Positions 34,677 through 43,725 of a stretch of DNA of 64,000 nucleotides are shown here, in pieces. This DNA comes from Pyrenula massariospora (lineage: Eukaryota > Ascomycota > Eurotiomycetes > Pyrenulales > Pyrenulaceae), in assembly GCA_021030905.1 (NCBI GenBank), contig JAGFMI010000001.1, forward strand, positions 1 to 64,000. The letters are read 5' to 3'. Position 1 is the first letter of the stretch; each line of letters opens with the position of its first letter. A program made the translations under genes and the position numbers. The notes beneath the pieces were generated by a model, which was not told the DNA's origin, searched no databases, and worked only from the letters and a program-made list of their open reading frames with translations.

Positions 34677-35867
34677 ATGAATACTTCTCAAAGATCCACA
34701 TTGCCTAGTTTACCTAGTTTCTTATTAATTCTCGTTGCTTTTAAGACTTCCGTATCTATTGCGGCTGACTCAGGTATTGGAAATTTTCACGCACCAGGCC
34801 GAGCCGAGCGAATGCTCTTCCGCCGAGCTCCAACAGACTTTGGCACGTATAATGTAGACTGTTCTGGAGCTGAAAGTGCATGCAACAATGCATGCTATTA
34901 TGTTAATTGCAACGCCCCAAAAGATCCTGACGCGAATAAGATCACGTACATTGGACCGAACGGTGGTCCTAACAAAGACAACGACCGTAATCGCTATGAA
35001 TCCGGCTGCCAGACTGGGCAAGGCGGCAGTGTATGCGGTAATTATCCCTTCAGCCAGAAATGGATCGACGACCAGTCGAAAGCGACAACCTACGAATGCG
35101 ATGAGTGGCCGCCTGCAGTCTCACAACAGGATACATTCGACAAGAAAGCGAACAAAAACAGCCTCCGATGTATGCCTGGTGGAGAGAATGACTCGCTTGG
35201 CAGTAAGATTGGGAATTATATTAACGACGTTGGCGGACCCTACCCCAACCGCCCTGCTGGCAAAATGTCCCGTGACGATTTCTTCCGCGTCACCTTCGAT
35301 ACTTCGAAAGCCAACACCGGCAAAACCAAGTTTTGCAATAAGCAGGGTGGTCAGGTTGACTGCGGTAGTGATGGCTTTCAGTTCGGTCTTACGAAAAAGC
35401 CGAATCAGAATGGGAAGATTTCTGCGCCATACGACCCCAAAGGGACAGACAACCACTACGCACTGCAAAACACGGTGTACAAGGACCTATATCAGTGCAG
35501 TGTCGAACTAACCAGGGACGGAGATAGCGATTTCAAAAATGTCAAGCTTGTCAATTGGGAGAATAAGGAGGTCGAGCAGACCAAGGACTGTAAGATTACC
35601 GGCAACACCGGAACCTGTGACCTCAAAGGCTTGCCCAACACCTTAACGCTGGGAAGGACGGGTGCTTTCAATACCAAACTAACCTTTGAGTATGCGGATG
35701 CAAACAACGTTAACAACTACAAGTGGGATTCGGAGATGACTGGGAATGGAAGAGGCCCAGCGACGAATGATGGTCAACCTTTGAGATTCTGCAAAGTCAC
35801 CACAAACGGAAATACGCAGGACTTTGAGTGTTATTTCCCATGTTATGAGAATGCAGACGGCCAGTAG
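34677..35867 (+). CDS. Secreted protein with NucA/NucB-like DNase motif
   Basis: A single exon of 396 residues, ATG to TAG. The N-terminus (SFLLILVAFKTSVSIAA) is a signal peptide with cleavage near residue 30, and an RR at 49-50 could be a pro-site. Residues 55-150 are cysteine-rich and contain CDEWPPA at 141-147. This resembles the CDEYP/F catalytic-site motif of bacterial and fungal NucA/NucB deoxyribonucleases, followed by RCMPGGENDSLGSKIGNYIN, which fits the conserved asparagine part of that domain. The C-terminal 180 residues (VTFDTSKAN..., then strands with paired cysteines) look like a separate beta-rich domain I cannot name. An extracellular nuclease is likely, for nutrition or host interaction. 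The ORF is intact and intronless, unlike its secreted neighbours. Confidence 0.7.
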   Translation: MNTSQRSTLPSLPSFLLILVAFKTSVSIAADSGIGNFHAPGRAERMLFRRAPTDFGTYNVDCSGAESACNNACYYVNCNAPKDPDANKITYIGPNGGPNKDNDRNRYESGCQTGQGGSVCGNYPFSQKWIDDQSKATTYECDEWPPAVSQQDTFDKKANKNSLRCMPGGENDSLGSKIGNYINDVGGPYPNRPAGKMSRDDFFRVTFDTSKANTGKTKFCNKQGGQVDCGSDGFQFGLTKKPNQNGKISAPYDPKGTDNHYALQNTVYKDLYQCSVELTRDGDSDFKNVKLVNWENKEVEQTKDCKITGNTGTCDLKGLPNTLTLGRTGAFNTKLTFEYADANNVNNYKWDSEMTGNGRGPATNDGQPLRFCKVTTNGNTQDFECYFPCYENADGQ

Positions 35868-36897
35868 CTAGGTGATTGAGCGAACCGCTGGTTAGAGAGT
35901 AGGTGTGTTTTACGTTCCGTTGCTATTCTTATCCGCACTTTTCAGTTTCGTGGTTGGGGCCCAAGAAATCTGCAACTTGAAGCCGGTTTATCTGTCTGTG
36001 TTTTGTAGGACAAAGTCGCTGGACGGCTGTGAAGGCTCACCTCACCTTAAATCGCACCTGCGAGAGGTATACCCAATGTCGTTCACCCAGTAATCTTAGA
36101 GCGCTCGACAAACACTACTTGTGTTAAATACAGGCTACTGCAGCACATGTCTTGGTCACTTGGCGGTGCTTTACGCTAGTTCTGCCTTCTACTGTCCCAG
36201 TCCTTTGGGAGCAGGCCGCAATCGTAGATGCTATATGAAATCTAGCCAGTTTCGAGCTTCGCCTTGACCGTCGTCCTGTTCCTCACCGCTACCACTATGC
36301 CCATTACTACGAAAATAAAAGGTTCTATTCACAGTAAAAGCGAAGAGATTAGTATCCTGGAAAGGACTACCAGCATGTCGGTTTGAAAGGGAGATGGGAG
36401 GAGGTAGAGGAGGCAGAGGAGGCGAAAAGAGGACAAGAATATTATTTCCAGAAAAGAGATGCAGGGACGATCGTAGACAAGGCTTATACTCCCGCAGATA
36501 GGTGCATTGGGTGTTTTTTGCCCCACTTTTCAGCATATCTTTACAGACCTTCCCGGCTGCGAGTTCTAGCCAGAAGCATGTTCCGCACATCGAAGTCACT
36601 CATACTCCTGACCGGACGCAAAGATCTGCTCTGTATACAACAGAGATAAAAATCCAAGAAAACTCCAAAAACGGTCTTCTTGCCTGTTAAGAATCAATTT
36701 ACCGATAAACTAAGGGAAAGTCGATAAGACCCCTTCGTTTAGGCCTATGATATGCCTATGTATAAAATCACCTTAATTCCGGGCTTCTATGTCGTAGGAG
36801 AAATTTCGCCTCGGGTAGCTCTAAGCGAGGTCAAGCGGAAAAGGGCTGAACATTCTAAGCAGGGAGTTCTCATCAAGTGCAATGCAATGAAGAAACA
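35868..36897. other. Intergenic, convergent
   Basis: About 1 kb between the nuclease-like gene and the minus-strand gene that ends at 36898. It contains a short purine-rich tract with GAGGCA/GAGGAG repeats (about 36387-36430) and otherwise nothing. Confidence 0.4.
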
Positions 36898-38226
36898 CTA
36901 CGCAAGCCGTTTTGTCCTACCATCCGACATAACCTCCTCGACATGTGGTTGGCCCATCGTGCTGGAATTTATCCGCCATATTCGATCTTCAGCTGCAAGT
37001 ACGGCCGTTTCTGGTAGATGCCCTTTGCCCACAACACGATTCGACGCTACCAATTCAGGCTCATGATGTTCCACCGCACGAGCCTCGATACGCTTAGTCT
37101 CCTCATAGCCAGCTGGAGGTGGTGGAGACGCCGGTCGTCTAGGGACGCTATTCGGGGCTATTTCTTCTGGTGATAGAGCATTCAATTCTTTCGCCTCCTG
37201 CTCTGGTATTTGAGTACCGTCTGCGTTCGCTGTCGTCACTTCTATACCTTCGACCACTTCCATTTCGTCCTTCCACTGGACATTCGGTGGGTTCGGCAGG
37301 TTCTTGGGAAGCCTGGTACTTCGCAATATACGCGAGACCTCAGCATCCGAAATGTCCAAATCGCTCCTCCGTACAGCAGAAGGCGGCGGATGTTCAATCA
37401 CGGGAGACAAAGCCCTCAGGTTCAGTCGATCGATTTTCGTTTGTATACGCTCTGATGCAGGGATTATTTCTTCTGCAATATCTGCCATCTCAAATGGGGC
37501 TCCCCTAGCCTTTGGCAACAATTTCTGACCGCTATGTGTAGCAACCGAATTAGGTGGTAAGTCTTCTGCTATGGTCAGTGGTGTTGTCTTAGTCGAAGTT
37601 GAGGAATTTGTAGAATCTGTTGAGGTCTTCGAAAAAGAATTGCGTTTCATATCGCTAGACCTGCTAGACCGCCGGCTCGAGGAGGTCTGGGAGGAATCCT
37701 GGCCAAGGTTTGGTTGCGCTTGATCTTCCATCACAGTTTGAGTATCTTCCAACCTCACTTCAGTGAGATCGTAATGCAGTCGCGGATCGGGTCCCAGTTT
37801 CCTAGTTCTCCGATCGATTTGGAGTACATATTCGGCGTCCTCTAAGTTAGAGTTGTCGATGTAAGATTTGACGACAGGAAATGGTCGTTTCGAAGCTGCT
37901 CTCTGATACGACCTTGCCAAATCTAGTCCGAGATCTCCCTCATCTCGTTGATGGCCAGCTGGATTCCACGCGGAATAGCTTTGAGGAATATCTTGACTTC
38001 TCCGTCGAAGGTGCTCAATCTTGTCAGACGCAGGTTGGGCAGCCATTTCGGAAGTAGAGTGTCGTCTGGACTGAGTGGGAGAGCCTGTTAGGGGTTGGAC
38101 GGACTGGTCACGCGCAAAGGCGGCTTTCGTCTCGAGCGGAGAGAAGTGCGACTTTTTTGTGTCTTCGATGAGCCCAATGCTAGAATACTCAGACAGCACA
38201 TTGCTGTGAGAATATTTATTAGGCAT
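36898..38226 (-). CDS. Disordered protein of unknown function
   Basis: One exon of 442 residues. The ATG at 38226 (MPNKYSHSN) is the first in frame. Ser/Thr/Pro and charged residues dominate, with an SSSRRSSRSSD stretch and a Ser/Thr-rich run near residues 195-215. Blocks that look conserved include RTRKLGPDPRLHYDLTEVRL, DISDAEVSRILRSTRLP and the C-terminal RIWRINSSTMGQPHVEEV. No enzyme domain, membrane segment or signal peptide is seen. It is probably a largely unstructured regulatory or cytoskeletal protein of filamentous fungi; that is a guess from composition. It marks the start of the dense core region. Confidence 0.75.
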   Translation of the reverse strand: MPNKYSHSNVLSEYSSIGLIEDTKKSHFSPLETKAAFARDQSVQPLTGSPTQSRRHSTSEMAAQPASDKIEHLRRRSQDIPQSYSAWNPAGHQRDEGDLGLDLARSYQRAASKRPFPVVKSYIDNSNLEDAEYVLQIDRRTRKLGPDPRLHYDLTEVRLEDTQTVMEDQAQPNLGQDSSQTSSSRRSSRSSDMKRNSFSKTSTDSTNSSTSTKTTPLTIAEDLPPNSVATHSGQKLLPKARGAPFEMADIAEEIIPASERIQTKIDRLNLRALSPVIEHPPPSAVRRSDLDISDAEVSRILRSTRLPKNLPNPPNVQWKDEMEVVEGIEVTTANADGTQIPEQEAKELNALSPEEIAPNSVPRRPASPPPPAGYEETKRIEARAVEHHEPELVASNRVVGKGHLPETAVLAAEDRIWRINSSTMGQPHVEEVMSDGRTKRLA

Positions 38227-39729
38227 GTTCAAATTGGCTCAACAGCAGCATTTGTCCAGCAAGCGAGGTGATACTGTCAACAAATAGTCTTTCATCAGAG
38301 TATCAGAGTGAAGAAATGAGGTCAGGCGATGTTTGAGTCAAATGGGGAAGGAATATGCTTTTGACCGGAGCCAATCCAAAGAGGCGTCATAGTCCTTTGC
38401 TGCATGATTTAGCTCCACCAGCGGCCAAACAGTGCTTCGGAAGGCTGCGATCTGGGATCAGAAGGCGGGATGGTGGGGGCCAGGTACAATGACGCATCGC
38501 TGGGACCAGCCGTAGATGGCAATGATTGTATCGTGCTCGCGGCAAGGAGAAAGTAAGCTGGGCTGTTATTGCTACTTGGAAGTACGGCTGGAGCAGAAGA
38601 TGCAGCAGACGGTCGCAGTTCGCTGCACGATCGGCCCAAGATCACACGTGGGGAACCCCTACACCCACAGGGTCAAAGGTCGCTGGCGTAGATCTGTGCA
38701 GAACGGGAGACCTCGTTGGTGTCGATTGGCGGCTTGGGCGAATTAATTGCAGATGGCCGGAAGTCCGTTGCCGCAAGACGATCTGCAGAGCTATGCCCCC
38801 GGCCGTGCCAGCCTTGCCACAGTGAAGCATCACGTATTTATGAAGGCAACGGCTATGACGTGTTCATCTGGTGCTTGTGAGAAATAGGGAGTAGATGAAG
38901 TAAAGATTCTGGTCTTGCGGACCAATTCAGTCTCCTCTATCTATCTAGGGCAAATCCTCCCCCAACCATGATTTGGCTCATTTGCTTGACTCTATCTACC
39001 AACGCAGGTACACAAGCAGACATTCCCCCATGGGCCTTTGGATTTTCAAGCCAACCAACGCTCGATCATCAGCTTCAGTATGAACAATTAGACGCTTGTG
39101 GCTCTTCAATCGATTGTCTTCACTATGTTTTTTCGTTATTAGCAAGCTTTCATTGTCAAGTCTCGCAAGTTTTACCCTGCTAACTTTTGTGACTTTCGGC
39201 GCTAAGTACTCAATATCATGACCGGTGTGCAAGGACAGTGGTCTGCAAGGAAAAGGGGGCACTCTAGGCCAGGTCTCTCCATCGCAACTGATTGATACAT
39301 CACCTGCAAGGCACTAGAGGTATGCAAATGTCTCTCAAGTCTACCTTGGAATCAATTGACAATATCTGCCAGCAATATGAATGCGGCTTTGGTCTCGCAA
39401 CAACAGTACTGCTCTTGTCAAAAACAATTCGACGAGGTATTTGCGATCGAGATGCGATGATTATTATGTAAAATGCGCCTGCTCTATCCAAGATGACTGA
39501 GGATCTTACGCCACAAGCCGATGAGATGCAATACCATCCGAACAGGAAGTAGATAGAACTAGGTCATCAATGTGCCTCAAAGATTATGCGCCATTCTCTG
39601 CGGTTGTTGCCCGAAGCTGGGTGAAGACAAGAACGAGAACTTCTCCAATGGGCAAGCAATGACCAAAATCACAACCCTCAAGTACATAGGTCTGCGAATA
39701 AAGTAAAAGTACGAGCTCTCTGCACTGTC
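38227..39729. other. Intergenic, no gene supported
   Basis: About 1.5 kb. An ATG at 38968 opens a 71-codon ORF with a hydrophobic start, but no splice continuation or motif supports it. Most of the rest upstream of 38226 should be promoter of the minus-strand gene. Confidence 0.4.
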
Positions 39730-40143
39730 TCAAAACGGTGTCTGCTGATGAAAGCACATCAGAAACTGTCCCGTCATTGCATCTCTTCTCCAAACGCTCG
39801 AAATCAGCGCTTCAACCTTGACCTCTTCAACGTCTTCTTCTATCGGCGGCCGATATGCCTTGACCTGGTACGAAATGAGAGCCGCCTCCGAGCCCAACGG
39901 TAAGACGGTAATGTCCTTCATCTTGTAGCTCGTCCAAGGTATGAAGGCCTTGCTGAGCATGATGTCTTTAAGCGACGGCTCGGAGATTCGAGATACTTTC
40001 AGACCGAGGGGAAACTGCATGATGCAATCTTCGGACAGGAAGGGAAGAAGTTCAGCACCGCTCCGTTGCATGGCGCGCCATGTCTGATCCTCAAGACTGA
40101 TGATCTCGGCCGGAGGGGGAAGAGTCGCTGCAGGGATGGCCAT
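39730..40143 (-). CDS. SnoaL / DUF4440-like (NTF2-fold) small protein
   Basis: One exon of 137 residues from the ATG at 40143. The pattern fits the NTF2-like cone fold: an N-terminal helix (EDQTWRAMQRSGAELLPFL), then SEDCIMQFPLG, a strand-rich middle (KDITVLPLGSEAALISYQV) and a final VWRRDAMTGQFLMCFHQQTPF. These features match fungal DUF4440/SnoaL-like proteins of this length. There is no signal peptide. The family includes isomerases and binding proteins, so the substrate cannot be inferred. It is divergent from the LEA-like gene with a 468-bp shared upstream region. Confidence 0.75.
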   Translation of the reverse strand: MAIPAATLPPPAEIISLEDQTWRAMQRSGAELLPFLSEDCIMQFPLGLKVSRISEPSLKDIMLSKAFIPWTSYKMKDITVLPLGSEAALISYQVKAYRPPIEEDVEEVKVEALISSVWRRDAMTGQFLMCFHQQTPF

Positions 40144-40611
40144 GACTTCAAGAGAATAAGAGGTTCTGTAGGCAGTCAGTTAAAGCCGTGTCTGAGAGCC
40201 AACGCAATCAGGCAGGACGGATAAATTGTAGATGGTGTCAAGAAAAGAACAGTATCTGTCCTTGAATATTAGAGAAAGGTGGCTTGGATGGTGGGGTCGG
40301 GAGCTACCTGTAGAGGGATTTGCATGGTGGGCTGGAGAGAGTTGGATCTACGGTTGACCTTTTCCAAGTGTAGCTTTAGGCTGCTTCCCCGCAAACCGCT
40401 TCACCCCAATTTGACGGAAGCTGGGAACCGCGGCGCCGCATACATGACGTCGGCTGGGGATGAATTGACGTTGGGAGAATGAACATCTTTCCTCATAGTT
40501 TCTTCACTCCCATATATCTTAGCATCAAAAACCTGTTCTAAATCCGCAAACCGTATCCAGGTCTTTCCGCGATCAAAACGCTCTAAGTCCCAAATCCTCT
40601 ACCAATCCACT
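40144..40611. other. Divergent promoter region
   Basis: 468 bp between the starts of the SnoaL-like gene (minus) and the LEA-like gene (plus). No coding potential seen; presumably a shared promoter. Confidence 0.5.
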
Positions 40612-40996
40612 ATGTCGTTTCTGTACCGAGCATCTACCAATGCCGTCCGCAATGGAGGCCTGACTGCCCGTCTGTTCTCGACATCGGCCTATCGTCAGAA
40701 GACTGCTGCCGAGACTGTAAAAGAGCCCTTGAAGAAGGCTGACAGGGCTGTCTCGGATGCTGCTGTCGCTGGGATCGACAAGGGCCGTTAGGACATCCAA
40801 TCCCCTGGCTGAGATCGTTTCGCTAATGTCAATAGAGCAAGCTGCTGCAAAAGCAAAAGAGGCCATCGGACTGGGAGCAAAGAAAGCCGAAGGAACTGCT
40901 TCTCAGGTGACGGGAGAAGCCAAGGGAAAGACTGCAGAAGTGACAGGCGAAGCGAAAGGCAAGGCTGCTGAGTTGGCCGGAAAGGCAAAACAGTAG
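40612..40996 (+). CDS. Mitochondrial LEA-like stress protein
   Basis: Two exons, 40612-40786 and 40836-40996, with a 49-bp intron (GTTAGG...AATAG, branch GCTAAT), encode 111 residues. The N-terminus is a clear mitochondrial presequence, Arg-rich and amphipathic, ending ARLFSTSAYRQ. The rest is Ala/Lys/Glu-rich helix. C-terminal near-repeats of the form (T/A)GEAKGK(T/A)AE(V/L) are typical of late-embryogenesis-abundant-like proteins that protect membranes or proteins under desiccation or heat. Without removal of the intron the frame stops at TAG soon after DKGR. The donor GTTAGG is weaker than usual but keeps phase. Confidence 0.8.
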
Positions 40997-41289
40997 ATCG
41001 GTTGGGCACTTTTTGATACCCGCAGATCGGAAATTCGAAGTTTGGCGGGTGGAGAACAGGCAGGCGCTGGCAAATATTGATTTCATTGCCTTCTAGCCTT
41101 TGATTTCGTATTGTGCAGTTAATGAGCAGCAGTATTGCTTCGGACTCAAAAATTTGACGGGACAAATTCATACAAAATCCTTCGAATCGGATCCGTTCCA
41201 ATAATAGTCGATCCAGTGCTTCTGCGCAATCTATCCGCCTCACGTAAATTCTGTGAGCCAGCCCTGGGATACTTCAAAACGCAGTTTCA

Positions 41290-42132
41290 TCATGCCGGTG
41301 GCGGTAGCATCAGCACGTATTCTCGACTTGAATGACCGAATTTCAGGACGTCTTTGTCTCGAAGCTCCACATACCGTCCAGGAGGAATTTTTTCTCCATT
41401 CACAATTGTCCCATTTCCACTCTCCAGGTCAATAACATATGGTCGAACCTTTCCTTTCCGGTCTCCAAACTCATTCCTCTTCTCAACGTAGCGGAATTGT
41501 AAGACGGCGTGCTGCTTCGAGCAGCTTGGATGATCAATGGCGTAATCTACCACGGCCTTTTCCCTCCCAAAAAGCCAGCAGCTCCTGACTCCAAGCTCGG
41601 CAGTGTCGACTACGTCGGACTCCTTGAAAACGTACATTCGCCAAGCATCCTTAGTCGCTGGCTTTCTAGCCTCTGTCGGCTCATGGTATTTCAGAACGAT
41701 GGCTTGACCATCTATGGAGGTAATGGTGTTGCTCTCGGTAGCCAAGCGACCAGTGGTCTGAAAATTGGGCTTTTGCTTTTCTAGTGCAGGTGCAGATGCA
41801 TTTTCGCCTCGAAAAGCATCGTTCTGCGAAGGAAGCGGGGCTTTTGAGCGACGCACAGGAGAGCTTGAAAGCGATCGCCGCCGAACCCTATTGTCTCGGG
41901 TACGCCCGTGTTTTCTTTCTTGAGGACTGCTTGACCGTCCACGCCTGCGTGGAGGGCTCTGCGAAGATCGCGCGTGTCGGTCATCGTAATAGGTGCGCCG
42001 ACGATGACTGCGGTCTCGGCTGCGTGTTCTCGACCGATGTGGCTCTCGTGCTAACGGTGATCGAGATCGATGATGTCTGCGACTCGATTGCGCAAAGCCG
42101 TGGCGGTCGTAACGGTCGTAGCGGTCTGCCAT
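41290..42132 (-). CDS. pml1: FHA-domain pre-mRNA retention/splicing factor (Pml1/SNIP1-like)
   Basis: One exon of 280 residues from ATG 42132. Residues 1-95 are an RS/RD-rich tail (RSRTRSRDRSHRRR and similar), and residues about 130-280 contain a forkhead-associated domain. Its hallmarks are visible: LFGREKAVVDYAIDHPSCSKQHA (the GR...S..H phosphothreonine-binding loop), YVIDLESGNGTIVNGEKI and VLKFGHSSREYVLM. This order is that of SNIP1 in animals and Pml1 in yeast, the FHA subunit of the RES complex that retains and splices pre-mRNA in the nucleus. It is divergent from the J-protein gene, with only 190 bp between starts. Confidence 0.88.
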   Translation of the reverse strand: MADRYDRYDRHGFAQSSRRHHRSRSPLAREPHRSRTRSRDRSHRRRTYYDDRHARSSQSPPRRRGRSSSPQERKHGRTRDNRVRRRSLSSSPVRRSKAPLPSQNDAFRGENASAPALEKQKPNFQTTGRLATESNTITSIDGQAIVLKYHEPTEARKPATKDAWRMYVFKESDVVDTAELGVRSCWLFGREKAVVDYAIDHPSCSKQHAVLQFRYVEKRNEFGDRKGKVRPYVIDLESGNGTIVNGEKIPPGRYVELRDKDVLKFGHSSREYVLMLPPPA

Positions 42133-42322
42133 TGTAGTTGTATGCCGTCGTAGAGAAAAACAAATCGGTGTCTACTAGAACAGGTTAGATGGGATCCGCA
42201 GTTAACATGCAGCAAAGGTTCCCCCACCTTCGTCATAGATTTGGCTTACCGCGTCTTCGTTGCCAGGACTTTCGTGAACAACTTGAGATGTGACCTTCTA
42301 AAAGGTTCTCAGATTGAGGACT

Positions 42323-43231
42323 ATGCTCAAAAAATCAGTCTTGTTGACCTCTTACAGTACTTTGCCGTGCTGCTGCCTGAACTCGACATCTCCAGTACTT
42401 CTACCTCCCCCCCGCGCGAGACCTCAAGGACAGTGCTCCCGCTCCTATGCCGACGTCCACAACAAACCTCTTTCAGACTCATGGCCGGATTCTAAAAACT
42501 CCTCCAACCCCACGCCCTACGAGATCTTATGTCTTAAGAAGCGAGAGCCCTATTCCAAGCAGAAATTTTATGAGCTGGTGAAGCTCTACCACCCAGATCG
42601 GAACGGGCACGATGAGACAACCTGTGGAGGCATATCTGCCACAGAAAAACTTAGGCGATATCGATTGATCATCCTCGCGCATGAAATTCTTTCAGATCCT
42701 CTTAAACGGAGAGAGTACGATAGAATAGGCGCTGGATGGGGTAGGTTCGAGCGAACGTCAACAAGATACAGTCGCGGCTACTATGGAGCCACTTCGGATA
42801 AGCCATTCGGTACAGGACCAGGACAAGATGGAAGCCCTTTCCAAAATGCCACGTGGGAAGATTGGGAGAGATGGTATCAGCGAGATAGTTCACAACCCAG
42901 CACGCAAGAAGGTGTCCTCTCACCAAACTCCTTTGCATCGATTGTTATTTTGTTGGCAGTCATCAGTGGTGTTGCACAGGCCACTAAAGCGGGTCAATAT
43001 TCGGCATCCCTCGAGGATCAGATACAGAAGATCAACCACGAGACCAATACCTTTATCACGTCTAGATCGGCAGAACAATCAGGAAATGGTCAAGACTCGG
43101 CCGGAAGAGTAAAATGGTTTCTAGAAAAAAGAGATCCCGCCAGATCAGGACTCAAATCTGAGGAGGAAGAAGCTTACAATAGAAACTTCACAGCAAACAT
43201 TCCTCAACCTCCCTCAGGGAATCAAAGATGA
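42323..43231 (+). CDS. J-domain (DnaJ/Hsp40) protein with one membrane segment
   Basis: One exon of 302 residues. The first in-frame ATG is at 42323. Residues about 64-130 form a J domain: TPYEILCLKKREPYSKQKFY, the HPD motif in LYHPDRN (about 90-92), and the closing AHEILSDPLKRREYD. The N-terminal 45 residues carry Arg and Ser and no acidic residues, so mitochondrial targeting is likely. A hydrophobic segment near residues 205-225 (SFASIVILLAVISGVAQA) suggests an inner-membrane anchor. Such single-pass J-proteins stimulate Hsp70 ATPase at membranes. No zinc-finger or C-terminal client domain, so class III. Confidence 0.85.
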   Translation: MLKKSVLLTSYSTLPCCCLNSTSPVLLPPPRARPQGQCSRSYADVHNKPLSDSWPDSKNSSNPTPYEILCLKKREPYSKQKFYELVKLYHPDRNGHDETTCGGISATEKLRRYRLIILAHEILSDPLKRREYDRIGAGWGRFERTSTRYSRGYYGATSDKPFGTGPGQDGSPFQNATWEDWERWYQRDSSQPSTQEGVLSPNSFASIVILLAVISGVAQATKAGQYSASLEDQIQKINHETNTFITSRSAEQSGNGQDSAGRVKWFLEKRDPARSGLKSEEEEAYNRNFTANIPQPPSGNQR

Positions 43232-43725
43232 GTGAGGTTGATTTGATTTCTCTTTACCATGTGCTTTCATCATATCAAATTTTGTTGGTGGCTGTACCTT
43301 TGATCACATTCTTCCAACCCATAGTTCAGTGTGCTCTAGCTTTTTATTTTATAGACAATCGATGTATTCCATGATTAGCTGTCGGCAGTGTCAACACATT
43401 CGAAAATAAAAGCAAAAATAGTAATCAAGGACTTCTATTGCTCGAGAACAAGCCAACAACATCTACTCAACCGGTTCTCGACCCCTTTTCAAAAATAATG
43501 CAGTCGGATCGGAGATTAAAATATTCCAGGGAAAATGGGACCCTAAAATAAATTTCGATATGCTCTGAATGATTTGAATTACCTGCTCAGCCGTGATATA
43601 GGCTCGCTACTCAGAGTCATTGAAACCGTCGTTTGAGGGAAGACTAACCCAGTTGAAATGTCACCTCCATTTAATAATTTCTAAGTGGATGTGGTGTGCA
43701 TTATCATCTTCTCGAAAAGTCCTAT
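43232..43725. other. Convergent intergenic region
   Basis: 494 AT-rich bases between the 3' ends of the J-protein and PPR-like genes; no gene seen. Confidence 0.5.

Noticed and set aside
41509-42137. Plus-strand ORFs of 91 and 117 codons
   Set aside because: Antisense shadows of the FHA protein gene caused by its Arg/Ser-rich codons.
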